Positions 47,748 through 59,223 of a DNA stretch of 64,000 nt are shown in pieces. Source of the stretch: Lindgomyces ingoldianus (taxonomy: Eukaryota > Ascomycota > Dothideomycetes > Pleosporales > Lindgomycetaceae). Position 1 is the first letter of the stretch, and every line of letters begins with the position of its first letter. Location: the NCBI RefSeq assembly GCF_010093535.1, contig NW_022985171.1:201779-265778 (forward strand), read 5' to 3'. The position numbers were made by a program, and so were the translations under genes. A model generated the notes under the pieces. The model was not told where the DNA came from. It saw nothing but the letters and a program-made list of their open reading frames with translations, and searched no databases.

Positions 47748-48278
47748 TCTGATAAAGTTCCAGTAAAGAGTATGCTTGAGTTATTACAGCAACGATGAGA
47801 GAATAACCCTGCAACTATAAGATGTTGGTAATTGGCACAAGCTTCTTCGCACAAGCGGAAGTGATTGTATCCCATCTTAAACGTAGGCATTCGCAGAGTA
47901 AGAGCTCAGTCGTACGCTGATTTCGAGAGTCAGAAATTGCCCCCCGCAGCCCGCATCAGCCTCACTGCCCGCCTGATTCTTAGTCCTCCGCTTTCCACTC
48001 CGACGTCAGACGGGGGGCGGAAACTCCTCATGACTTACTTTTCTGAGATGCAGACTGGGTTGCATTACGACATGTCTGGAAATAGACTACTAATGGGACA
48101 TCCGTGCTCCATCAGAACATGGCAGCAATACGGCCCATGGCTTCTGGGCTACTCACATAGTCGCACCCGTCGCTCCGTCCACGATCTTGCGATTCCTTCA
48201 ATTCAGACTCTTTCTCGTCTCTAGGCTCCTATCTTTTCGCATCATCTTGATACCCGCTGCTATTGCGCGACCACCACC
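47748..48278. promoter_or_regulatory. Shared promoter of BCAT and FAS alpha
   Basis: 531 bases between start codons of the divergent pair. Contains CGACGTCA at 48001-48008 (TGACGT core on the minus strand) and a GC-rich patch GACGGGGGGCGG. TCACGTGA lies at 47630-47637 inside the first BCAT intron. Short reading frames here are not supported as genes. Confidence 0.5.
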
Positions 48279-51200
48279 ATGCATCCAGAAATCGAGAACG
48301 ACATCTCGTACGCGCTCCTTCTGGAGCTCTTAGCGTAAATTGACCTGTGACCTTTGAAGGTAGACATATCTAACCAGGCCTTGATAGTTACCAATTCGCA
48401 ATGCCAGTGAGATGGTATGAACCCAGCCGCCCCTCAGCTTCCTTCCCTGCGCACTTTGCTCATGCCATACAGGATAGAGACGCAACAAGTTCTTTTTGGG
48501 CAGGAAAACATCGACCGCCTTATCGAAATAGGTCCGACCAACACCCTGGCGGCAATGGCGAAGAAGACGCTGGCCTCCCAGTACAGCATCGCAGACGCTG
48601 TTCGGTCGCGCAAGCGAGAGGTTCTGTGCCATCAGACCGACGCTGCGAAGATTTTCGAAGAAACAAATAATGCCGTTACTGAAGTCGTCCTTCCGAAAGC
48701 TACCGAGATGCCAACGGCCGAAAAGAGTGCATCTAAAGGTGCAGTACCATCTCAATCCCAACAGCCCGACGCTCCCGTCGCAGCGCCACGGCAGACAATC
48801 GTGCCAGCAGCTCCCATGCTGGAGATACCTGATGTCCCTATATCTGCGGGAGACATCCTTACCGCCATCATATCTTCGAAGCTCAAGAAGCCATGCCATG
48901 AGATCAACGGAGCACATACAATCAAAACACTGACAGGAGGTAAGATAACCACCACGTACCGACCCCACCTTTACTCCCACCCCCCAACTCAAAGCCTCAT
49001 TCAGTCTACTGCTCCAGAACTGACATTCGCAGGCCGTTCCACGCTCGAAAACGAACTCATCGGCGACCTAGGCGCCGAATTTCCCACCTCGCTCCCAGAT
49101 CGCAGTGAAGACATTCCGCTGGCCGATCTCAGTGTCACCCTCCAGTCGCCAGACAGCAGCACCCTGGGAAAAGTCTCCTCAAGCCTGTTGGCCCACTTTT
49201 TTGCCGCCCGGATGCCACCCGGCTACACACAGAAGCGGGCGCGCGCACACATGCAGACGATGTGGAATCTGCCGCCAGGTCACCAGTCAATGGTGCTGCT
49301 GCGAGCGGCGAGCTACTCTTCGGGTGGCGGCCAGCAGCAACAGAAAAGGCTGGTGTCGGATTCGGAGGCACAGGCACTATTTGACGATACCGTGCGGAAG
49401 TATTTTGCTGAGCGGGGACTAGATTTCGTTGTCGTGGACGCAGCTCATCGTGATCAAAAACAGGGCGGCAGTTCCGACAACAATAATGTTCAGCATGTAC
49501 AGCAACTCCACCACAATGAGGACGGGCAGACAGCCGCGAATGGAAACAGAGATGGAAAGAGCGGAAGAAACGCCGAGCAGGCCACAGCCCTCCACCTCAT
49601 GCGTGCCGAACGCGACGCTCTAGGCGCTGAACTCGCGGCGCTGACGGCTGAGCTGGGGGATGCGTTCGTCGGCGGCGTGAGGCCAGTATTCAGCGCTCGA
49701 AAGGTGCGCAGGTTCACTTCATCGTGGAATTGGGCAGTGCAAGACCTGTTTGAGGCAGTGCAAGGCAAGGCATCACGTGGCGGCGGTGCGGACGTCGAGG
49801 CATATGTTGACGACTCTGCTACTGCTGTTGCTGCGCGATGTGAGATGATTGCCAGGCGCGGGGACGAACGGCTCGAGAAGATTGTGGACTTCCTCGTGTC
49901 GAAAACCAAAGACGACAAGGCCACAATGGAAATTTTGGAGAAGGTGCGGGAGTTGATGAGAGAGGCGAGGGTCGAGGGAGTTAGTGCGCTACCGTTCGCG
50001 GGAGCGTGTCTGAGGGATACCAAGCCCAGGACTTTAGTCGACCAGCGTGGAAAATTTGTGTTCGAAGAGGCACCGCGGACAGAGGAAGACGTGTCGCTCC
50101 CACGAGTCCAGCTCAAGGAGAGAACGTCAGCGCAACAGTGGCAGACGGACGATAACCTGAGCAATATTTTCGACCACGTCCTACACGAGACTTGTCATTC
50201 CTGCCCTTCATTCAAGGAGAAAACAGTGCTCCTGACCGGCGCCGGCACACGCTCCATTGGATTCGAGCTGTTGAAGCTGCTACTGACTGCTGGCGCGCGT
50301 GTGGTGGTCACTACGAGCCATTATTCGCCCTCTGCACTGCGAGCTTACCGCGATGCCTACACACAGCATGGCGCAAGCGGATCCGAGCTTGTTGTTGTGC
50401 CGTTCAATCAGGGCAGCCAGCAAGACATTGAAAGTCTCGTGTCCTTCATCTTCGACGCCTCTGACGGCGGTTTAGGATGGGACGTCGATCACATCGTTCC
50501 CTTCGCCGCTGTTCCTGAAGCGGGCCATGAGGTGGATGGCATCGACGCCAAATCAGAGCTGGCGCACCGCATCATGCTCGTAAATGTTGTGCGACTTCTA
50601 GGCGTGGTGAAAAAGCACAAAGAGAGCCGGCGAGTGTTGTGCCGGCCTGCGCAGGTCCTCCTGCCGCTGTCACCTAACCACGGCGCATTTGGCGGTGATG
50701 GACTGTATGCCGAGTCCAAGATCGGTCTCGAGCCGCTGTTCGACAAGTGGTACTCAGAGACTTGGGCACCGTACCTGACGCTGTGCGGTGCTTCGATCGG
50801 CTGGACGCGTGGAACAGGTCTAATGGCCGGCAACGACACGCTAGCTGGGGGCATTGAGGCGCTTGGTGTGCGCACCTTCACGCAGTGCGAGATAGCGACT
50901 TTACTTCTAGTGCTTATAAACGCGCCACTGGCCCAAGAGTGCGAAGACAGGCCCATCTTCGCCGACCTCACCGGCGGATTGGACGCCGTGCCCAACCTGA
51001 AGGAGACGCTCAGGAGCATCCGCGGTGTTTTGGATTCAGAACGGAGCCTGAAGGAGGCCATGGTGAGAGAAGCGGAAGATGAGAAGGGCTACGAGACTGC
51101 TAGTGATCCGCTTCCTGTCCTACGACCGCAGCCTAACCTTCGTCTTCCCTTCCCATCCTTGCCGGACTGGGATAAGGACATTGAGCCCCTACACAAGGAC

Positions 51201-53402
51201 TTGAATGGCATGGTCGATTTGGACTCGGTGGTTGTGATAACCGGCTTCGCGGAGCTGGGGCCCTGGGGCAACGCGCGTACGCGCTGGGAAATGGAATCGC
51301 AAGGCGAGCTGTCGATTGAGGGGTGCATAGAAATGGCATGGCTTATGGGCCTAATCAAGAACCACGATGGGCCGCTTGATGGACAAGAGTACCACGGCTG
51401 GGTGGACACCAAAACAGGCAAACCGGTGCATCCTGCTGATATGAAGGACCGCTACGAGCGCCATATTTTGGAGAATAGCGGCATCAGGTTTTTGCCAGAG
51501 GAGCCAGGAAAGGGGCATTCGCTCATTCAGGAGATGGTGATTGAGGAAGACTTGCCGCCACTTTCCGTGCCACGTGACATAGCGGAGCAACTACGGCGCG
51601 AGCACGGCCACAAGATTGACGTATACGACGAAGACGAGGGAGGGAGTGAGGAAGTCCTAGTACAGTTCAGAAAGGGTGCTAGCCTCTTGGTACCAAAAGC
51701 TCTGGGTGCAGTACGGAGGGTCGCCGGCCAGCTCCCCCAGGGTTGGGATCCGCGCACATACGGCATTCCCGAGGACATTGTTTCTCAGGTCGATCCAGTC
51801 ACGCTGTACACGTTGATCAGCACCTGCGAAGCACTGTTGGGAGCTGGCATCACTGACCCGTTTGAGCTGTACAAGTACATTCACCTGTCTGAGATCGGGA
51901 ACATGCTGGGCTCTGGGCTTGGCGGCGTTTCGTCTTTGAAGAAGATGTTCCTGGACAGGAAGATGGACAAGCCAGTACAGAGCGATGTCATGGCTGAGAG
52001 CTTCATCAACACGACACCAGCGTGGGTCAACATGCTGCTCTTGTCGTCGTCTGGGCCCATCCGCACATCAGTTGGAGCCTGTGCAACCTCGATCGAATCC
52101 CTGGAAACAGGTGTCGAGACAATTGTCAGCGGCAAGGCGAAGATGTGTTTAGTCGGCGGGTTTGACGACCTTACCGACGAGGTCTCAGCCGAGTTCGCTA
52201 ACATGAGAGCGACTGTGGATGCGGAGAACGAGGTCGAAAAAGGACGTATACCAGCAGAGATGTCGCGCCCAACTACTACGACACGCAATGGCTTCGTTGA
52301 ATCAGCAGGGTCGGGAGTCCAGGTAATTACATCCGCCCGTCTCGCACTCGACATGGGGCTGCCCATCTACGGCATCGTCGCACTGGCATCAACTGCCAGC
52401 GACTCCATCTCCCGCTCTGTGCCAGCGCCTGGCAAAGGCATCCTCACCACAGCGGCAGAAGCGCCTTCGAGATACCCATCTCCCCTCCTTGACATACACT
52501 ACCGCTGTCGGCGCCTCGCGCTCCGCAAGCGCGAAATTGAGAACTCGGCCAATCTTGAAATCGACATGATGAATCAAGAGCTCAACAGCAGCAGCATCGA
52601 CGCAGCGGAGGCTGAGCGGCTGCGCGAACGCAAAGATTATATTGCGCATGAAGCACAGCAGCTGACGCGCGCTGCCCAACGCATCTTCGGAAATGCCTTT
52701 TGGCAGCAGGGACAGAGCAATATCTCGCCGCTGCGCGGGGCGCTCGCAGTGTGGGGCCTCACGGTTGATGACATTGGTGTCGTGTCACTCCACGGCACGT
52801 CAACGCGACTCAATGATATCAACGAGCCGCAAGTGTTGCAGGCGCAGCTGACACACCTGGGTCGCGCGCCCGGCAACGTGGTGCCAGCTGTGTGCCAGAA
52901 GAGTTTAACAGGTCACTCCAAAGGTGCGGCGGGCGCGTGGATGCTGAACGGCGCGCTGCAGATGCTGAACTCCGGCCTCATACCGGGCAACCGAAACATT
53001 GACGACGTTGACGCCGCTCTGCGCCATGACGCTGCTCTGCTGACTTTCCCCAACCGCACTCTATGTAGGGCCGCCATCAACGCCTTCAGCGTCACCTCGT
53101 TTGGCTTTGGTCAGAAGGGTGCTCAGGCTGTCGGTGTGCATGCACGCTTCCTGTTTGCAACGCTGACCCAGGCCGAATTTGAGGCCTACGCGCGACGTGT
53201 CACTGAGAGGAAAAACACAGCACAGAGCTTCTTCAGCAGGGCTGTGGCGACTAATGCTCTATTTGTGGCCAAAACCAGCGCGCCGTATTTGAAGAAGCAG
53301 ACGGAGAGGATCCTTCTGGATCCTAGTGCAAGGGCGGTGGGTAATGGCCTTAATGGCCACGAATACTTTTACGAAGACGATCTAGTAGATAGGCTCGCTT
53401 AG
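48279..53402 (+). CDS. Fatty acid synthase alpha subunit, secondary-metabolism type without PPT domain
   Basis: Four exons: 48279-48334, 48388-48414, 48473-48939, 49033-53402; 1639 residues. The start is MHPEIENDISYALLLELLA, the usual alpha-subunit N-terminus (part of the MPT domain), continuing into YQFAMPVRW and IETQQVLF. The ACP has its phosphopantetheine serine in TGGRSTLENEL (about residue 186), created by splicing a 93-base intron that is open in frame. The ketoreductase has TGAGTRSIGFELL (about 583) and YAESK. The ketosynthase has GACATS (active Cys near 1199), HGTST and LTGHSKGAAGAW. The protein stops soon after the KS, where primary-metabolism alpha subunits continue into a phosphopantetheinyl transferase; the downstream DNA contains none. 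It would need a beta subunit from elsewhere, forming a medium- or long-chain acyl product. Similar in layout to HexA- or APS5-type proteins. Confidence 0.93.
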
Positions 53403-53689
53403 GTCACGTGTGTTTACGCTTGCGTGATGATTCTTTTCCCACCTGGTAATTGTCACTATCATTAGCTGAATCGTATTTATATAAATAAAATACTATAGTC
53501 TACTCTTAATAGTACAATACGCGATAAAATAATAACTTGATATAGCAATATTGTTTTAGCTTCTAATTAATTTCATACTAGAAATTTACAATTTGTAATA
53601 CTTACTATATTGTAGGCTTTTTAATTAAATATTATTATATTAAGAAAAGAAAATGCTATGTATAACATACACTATGTAAAGATAGGATA
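53403..53689. other. 3' flank of FAS alpha, switch to RIP-like DNA
   Basis: Composition becomes AT-rich within 60 bases of the stop codon, so the transposon block begins almost at the gene end. No coding capacity. Confidence 0.6.
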
Positions 53690-53866
53690 GTAGATAACAC
53701 GGATAGCACTGAGAGCAAGGTTTCGGAGAAAGATAGAAGTGTATTGTAAGAGAGACGAATCGCTGCCAAGCCTCGCTTGTTAGGATTCAGGCTTATATAC
53801 GAAGCACAGGTCAGGTGAGGCCATACTGGCCCGTTCTAGGACATCCGGCCTTACACACTACAAGCA
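53690..53866 (-). repeat. LTR fragment
   Basis: Read on the minus strand it starts TGTAAGGCCGGATGTCC, contains a TATA box (CGTATATAAGCC) and a CT-rich segment (CTTCTATCTTTCTCCG), and ends CCGTGTTATC. This is the layout of a retrotransposon LTR. Little RIP. No partner in the window. Confidence 0.55.
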
Positions 53867-53867
53867 A

Positions 53868-54393
53868 GTTGCTTACACACCTAAGTTGCTTACTTTTACT
53901 AAAATTACATAAAACTACCCTTTCTACACTAATGCATTTCTAATAACACTACTTAGACATGCTAAAAGAACGCTATATATAGTTTACACTTTAGGCTTTT
54001 AAATAAGACGTAACAGTTTTAAAGTAATATACTATAGCTGTTACAATTAGCATGCTCAAGCTACAAGCAAGAGGTAGTGTAACCTAACTAGATTAAACTA
54101 AGAAGCAGAGAAGCTGCTCTACAAGTTTAAGATATACATAGGTGCTCTCTGCCAAGGCGCTACTTGTTGCGCAAGCGAGGGAGCTGAAGCTGTAGAGCAT
54201 GTGACGCGGTACGCGCTGTTACAATAGCTATGTATAAAGTTTTTTAAAAGATAATAAATAACTAACACAGTAGACAACCTTTATAAGCTAATTGTATAGC
54301 TAACTTATAAAAGCTAGATAATAATAAAAAGTAGGTAATTATTAAGCACATACTTAAGCTAAATATATAAGAATTTTATTTTTAGCTAGCAGC
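53868..54393. mobile_element. Left arm of a fold-back element, interrupted by a solo LTR
   Basis: CAAGCAAGTTGCTTACACACCTAAG and the following sequence match the left arm at 55971 and 35961. Homology is interrupted at 54039-54223 and resumes to TTTTTAGCTAGCAGC. Confidence 0.75.
54039..54223. mobile_element. Solo LTR with ATAGC target duplication
   Basis: A 185-base insert from TGTTACAATTAGC to GCGCTGTTACA, flanked by ATAGC at 54034-54038 and 54224-54228. Fold-back copies without the insert (for example 35790-35800, ACTATAGCTATG) show the empty site. Confidence 0.88.
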
Positions 54394-54600
54394 TGTAACA
54401 GCGCAGGCAAGACAATAGATCTAAATGCGGTAGGAATTTACTTAGAGGCATATAGAAGTGCATAGGGACTTAATAACCTAGGAATATTATTAACACCTAT
54501 AGGCCTTATACAAAAGGATATTAGAAAACTACTAAGCTAGCTAAGAGAAGAGGTATAACTAAATACTTAGAGGAATAGAGGTAACAGCAGAGGGCAGGGC
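54394..54600. repeat. Truncated LTR copy
   Basis: TGTAACAGCGCAGGCAAGAC...GTAACAGCAGAGGGCAGGGC, the first two-thirds of the 63057-63366 LTR family, cut where the next element starts. Confidence 0.75.
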
Positions 54601-55970
54601 TGTGTCACGGTTAACTTAGACATGCCTTAGACTCTCCCTAGAGAGCCCTCGACTCGGCCCAGCCTTGGGCACATGACGTCCTGTCACGTGCCCCAGCACA
54701 TATATATATCCTCTTACAAACCCCTAAGTCTCCTTAAGGATTTGTCTATTAATACTATTTTATACCCTCTTCTGCGCTTTATGCTTCCTGCTTTATAGTG
54801 CTCTTATAATTTAAATCCTTTATACTCTCTTATAGAGACATAGTTAGTTTAAAGAATAAAAGGCTACTTCTACTACTGCTTTTTAAGCTCTACCTTAATT
54901 AAAGAGCTGTAATAATAATAGCTAGTAGCAGTTGCACACGCAAAAGCAGGGCTACAGCTACTACCTCTTCTAAGGCTGTTCTAGAGACGCCCTATAATAA
55001 CTCTAGTGCTTAACTCTTTAAGCACCTTACATTCTAGCGCCTTAACTAAATTCTACTAAATTAGTAAGTATAAAAAGTAAAAAATAAAAAACACTAAGTC
55101 TTTAAATTAAAGAATAAGTAAGACTTTAAAAACTTTTAAAAATGTAGTTAAACTAAACCTAGAAACTTTTTAAGTTACACTAAATAAAGATTAAATAACT
55201 CTTTTATTACACTAAGCTCTTTAGGTTTTAGAACTCTAAGGACTACTAGTTAGCTCTTTATAAGCTACTTACAGCAACTGTTAGCAATAAAGGCAAACAT
55301 AATACACTATAGTACTCTTCTAGAGTAGGCCTAAACTAGTTCTACTACTATCTTAGTGCAACTTTTAACTAATAAAGTGTTTATATAGTTACTTTTTATA
55401 AAGGCCTTTTAGCTTAAGGCTAAAAGAGCTCTAAAAGCTAAAATTAGTTAAGCTTATAAATAAGCCTAAATTACTTTTATAACTTTTAGCCTATTTTTTA
55501 AAACTACTTTAGATTAACTCTAATTCTAAGCTAGCCTAGATAAGACTCTAAGTTAGCTGTTTAAAATTAAGGCCTTTTTAAAGCTTAGCTTCTTAAAGAA
55601 GTCTCTAACTTTATAGTAAGTAAACACTTAAGTAAAAGATATAAATAGTATCTAAAAATATATAGACTTTTTAAATAACTTTACTACTTAAACTTAATAA
55701 ATTATTAACTAGATCTAGTTTAAAGTTTATAAAAACTTAATTAGTTGCGCTATTAATAAAAGCACTATTAAAACCTAGGCTTAGCTTTAAACTAAAGTAT
55801 ATAAGCTTACTTAAGATCCTTTTCTAACATAGTATAAAAACTACTATTACTTTTAAAATATAAAGTAAAAAGTAGGTAATATATTTAACACTTTTATTAC
55901 TTAGCTATTTTAGTAAGAGGGCCCTCTAAAAAAACACTTCTTTCTAAACCTCTAATAAAAAGAAACTCTA

Positions 55971-57236
55971 ACGTACTTTATAAGCAAGTTGCTTACACAC
56001 CTAAGTTGCTTACTTTTGCTAAGACCCTACTAAACTACTCTTTCTACACTAATGCATTCTCTATAACACTACTTAGACGTGCTAAAAGAATGTTAGATAC
56101 AGCTTACACTCTAAGCTTTTAAATAAGACATAAAACTCTTAAAAAACATGCTGCAGCTATGTGCAAGGTTCTATAAAAAACAATAAATAACTATAGCGCT
56201 AGATAACCTTTATAAGCTAATTCTACAGCTAAATTACAAAGGCTAGGTAATAAAAAAGAGCAGGTAATTATTAAGACTATACTTAAGCTATATGCGCAAG
56301 AAATTTCTCTTTAGATAGCATTTTTAGCTAATATAGCTAATTCTTTACACGCTAAGCGTAATCTAGGCTATGTTTATATAAACTAGCCTAGTATGTTTAT
56401 ATAAACTAGCCTAGTATGTTTATATAAACTAGCCTAGTATGTTTATATAAACTAGCCTAGTATNNNNNNNNNNATATAAACTAGCCTAGTATGTTTATAT
56501 AAACTAGCCTAGTATGTTTATATAAACTAGCCTAGTATGTTTATATAAACTAGCCTAGTATGTTTATAAAGCGTTATTTAGAGCTTAAAGTAATGTTTAA
56601 GTGTAAGTATAACTATAAGAGAGCTTTTTATAAAAGTTCTAGAGTAATTTAGAGCAGGTTTAGCCTTATAGAGAATATTAAAGCTAAGTATAGTATCTAG
56701 AATAATAACACATATAACTTTAGCAAAATAAGGTTTATAATTAGTTAAATATCTTTTAACTATACTTGCACTTAAAACTTTACTTTAAGCTTTAAATAAC
56801 GCTTTACAAACATACTAGGCTAGTTTATGCAAACATAGCCTAGATTATGCTTAGCGCGCAAAAAATTAGCTATATTAGCTATAAATGATATCTAAGGGGA
56901 AATTCCTTGCGCATATAGCTTAAGTATAGTCTTAATAATTACCTGCTTCTTTTTATTGCTTAGCCTTTATAATTTAGCTGTAGAATTAGCTTGTAAAGGT
57001 TATCTAGCGCTATAGTTATTTATTATCTTTTATAAAACCTTATATATAGCTATAGCATATTTCTTTAAGAGTTTTATGTCTTATTTAAAAGCTTAGAGTG
57101 TAACCTGTATCTAATATTCTTTTAGCGCGTCTAAGTAGTGTTGTAGGGAATGCATTAGTGTAAAAAGAGTAGTTTAGTAGAGTCTTAGTAAAAGTAAGCA
57201 ACTTAAGTGTGTGAGCAACTTGCCTGTAAAGTACGT
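55971..57236. mobile_element. Complete fold-back element, TA target
   Basis: 1266 bases from ACGTACTTTATAAGCAAG to TTGCCTGTAAAGTACGT, flanked by TA on both sides (55969-55970 and 57237-57238). The arms are inverted copies over most of their length (TTGCTTACACACCTAAGTTGC pairs with GCAACTTAAGTGTGTGAGCAA; CTAATATAGCTAATTCTTTACACGC pairs with its complement near 56860). No open frame. Confidence 0.85.
56370..56570. repeat. 23-base tandem array with an assembly gap
   Basis: The unit TATGTTTATATAAACTAGCCTAG recurs about eight times inside the fold-back element. Ten Ns at 56464-56473 lie within the array, so the true number of units is unknown. Confidence 0.9.
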
Positions 57237-59223
57237 TATAAGATTAAAATTACTTTTATATAAAGCTACTTTTTAGAATTTATTTAAAAAGAAATGTAGT
57301 ATAATAGCTTACTTAAGTTTATAAACACTTAGCTAAAGTTTAAGCGCGCTATATATAACACTAAAACTATTACTTACTTTAAGTAAGCTTTAATAACATT
57401 TTAGGCTAGCTCTAAAAACACTTTAACTTAAAAAAAAAGTAGTTTTACTCTACCTTAAACTTTTAATAAAGGTAAAAAGATAAAAGATAAAACTAGAAGC
57501 TTATAAGCTAATTACTAAGTAACTAATAGTTTTTAGTATAAAAGACTAATACTACTGCAATAACATCTTAAGAGACTACTAATAAACATAAGCTTTACTA
57601 GAAGAACTAATTTAACTAGAAAAGTAATAATAGCATAAAAAAAAGAAGCTCTAGTTGTAAATCTTACACACTTATAACTAAAGCCTAAATTAAATAGTAA
57701 ACAGCTTTATATTATAGTTAAAATGCAGCTAAAACTTTCTAATAGTACATTAACTATTCTTTACAGCCTTTATAACATAGGTGCTAAGTTAAACCTAATA
57801 AACACTAGCATTATTTAAGAATATAGCCTCTTATATAAGCACTACTATAAGAAGCCTTACATAAGCTTTATTAATAATTACTAATTATAATTAGAATTAC
57901 TATATAATCTTTCCCTTGTCTATATAGACAGTAGGGGTACTAATAAAGAAGTTAGCCTTTAGAGATTCTAGTTAGCTAATTTCTTAAGTTATAACTTAAT
58001 TTTAAAGTACTTTTAGCTATAAAAAGCTAACCTTAAAATCTATTTTAAAGATAGTATATTTAAGTAGTAAAAAAGTAATAATAGTAAAATTTAGTTAGTA
58101 CTTATTAAAAAGCTTTTAAAGAACCACAGTCTTAAAAAAACTACATATATACTTTACTCTACCTCTTATACTATTTAACTAATAAGTAATAATGTTAGAA
58201 AAAAAGCCCTCTTAGAGAAACTGCTTTAGGGACACCTTAAACCTACCCTATAAGCCTCTAGGCCTAGTAGCAATATAGTGTAGAACATAGAGTACTTTTA
58301 TTATTAAGGGCTACTTTAGTTAAAGAATTACATACTTAAGATCTAAAAGTATTTTTAAAAGTATGTTAAGATGTTTTTAAAGCTTTTATAGCTTTTTAAA
58401 GATATAGCCTATTATGTAGTAGCTAGTATCTATAATAAAGGGTACTACTAGGCTACACTGCCTGCAAGTGTTGCCTAGGTACTTTTTAATAATAGTAATA
58501 AGTATCTAAGCACTAATAATGCTAACAACACTTTAGACTTTAAAAAACTTGCGCATGTTCTTTTTAAGTTCTACTTTTAGTAGTATACTTTTAGTAAACA
58601 TTATATAAATATTTTTAAGCTAAACAGTAAGCATAATTATACTATAAAAATTAAAAAGAGAAAGAAGATTCTAAACCTCCCTATCTATAACCTCTTCTGC
58701 TACAAACTAAATATCCTGCAGAAATACCTTAATGCAGCCTAGAAGAAGAGTTAGATACGCTTAAGCAGGTTACCTATAAGTGCTCTTATTTTTTTTATTC
58801 TAAAACTAAATAAGACACTATAACTTTATGTTAACTATTAAGGTTTTAATAAAATTATAATTAAAAACTAATACTTTATCTTACTTATAAGTAAGATGTT
58901 AGATTACTTTATTAAAAGCTAAAGTTTTTATAAAGCTTAACTTTTACAACGCCTACTATAGGCTTTGCATTAAAAAAAAAGGATAAGTAAAAGACTACCT
59001 TTAAAACGCAGTATAGGTATTTTAAGTACTTTATTATGCCCTTTAGCCTAGCTAATGCCCTAGCTACCTTTTAGTCCTATATCTATAGAGCTTTAGAAGG
59101 CTTATTAGATAGAACTTATGTTATCTACTTAAATAACATCTTTATTTACTTTAAAAATAAAGAGGACTATAAGTAATATATCTTTAAAGTTTTTAATTAA
59201 CTAGTAAAATAAAAACTATACTA

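Noticed and set aside
47865..48224. 119-codon frame in the BCAT/FAS promoter
   Set aside because: No recognisable domain, and it overlaps the shared promoter; no splice or start context supports it.
48417..53402. FAS alpha as a single frame of 1661 codons
   Set aside because: That reading starts within intron 2 and keeps a 93-base intron inside the ACP. Splicing restores the usual N-terminus and the GG-STLENE ACP motif.
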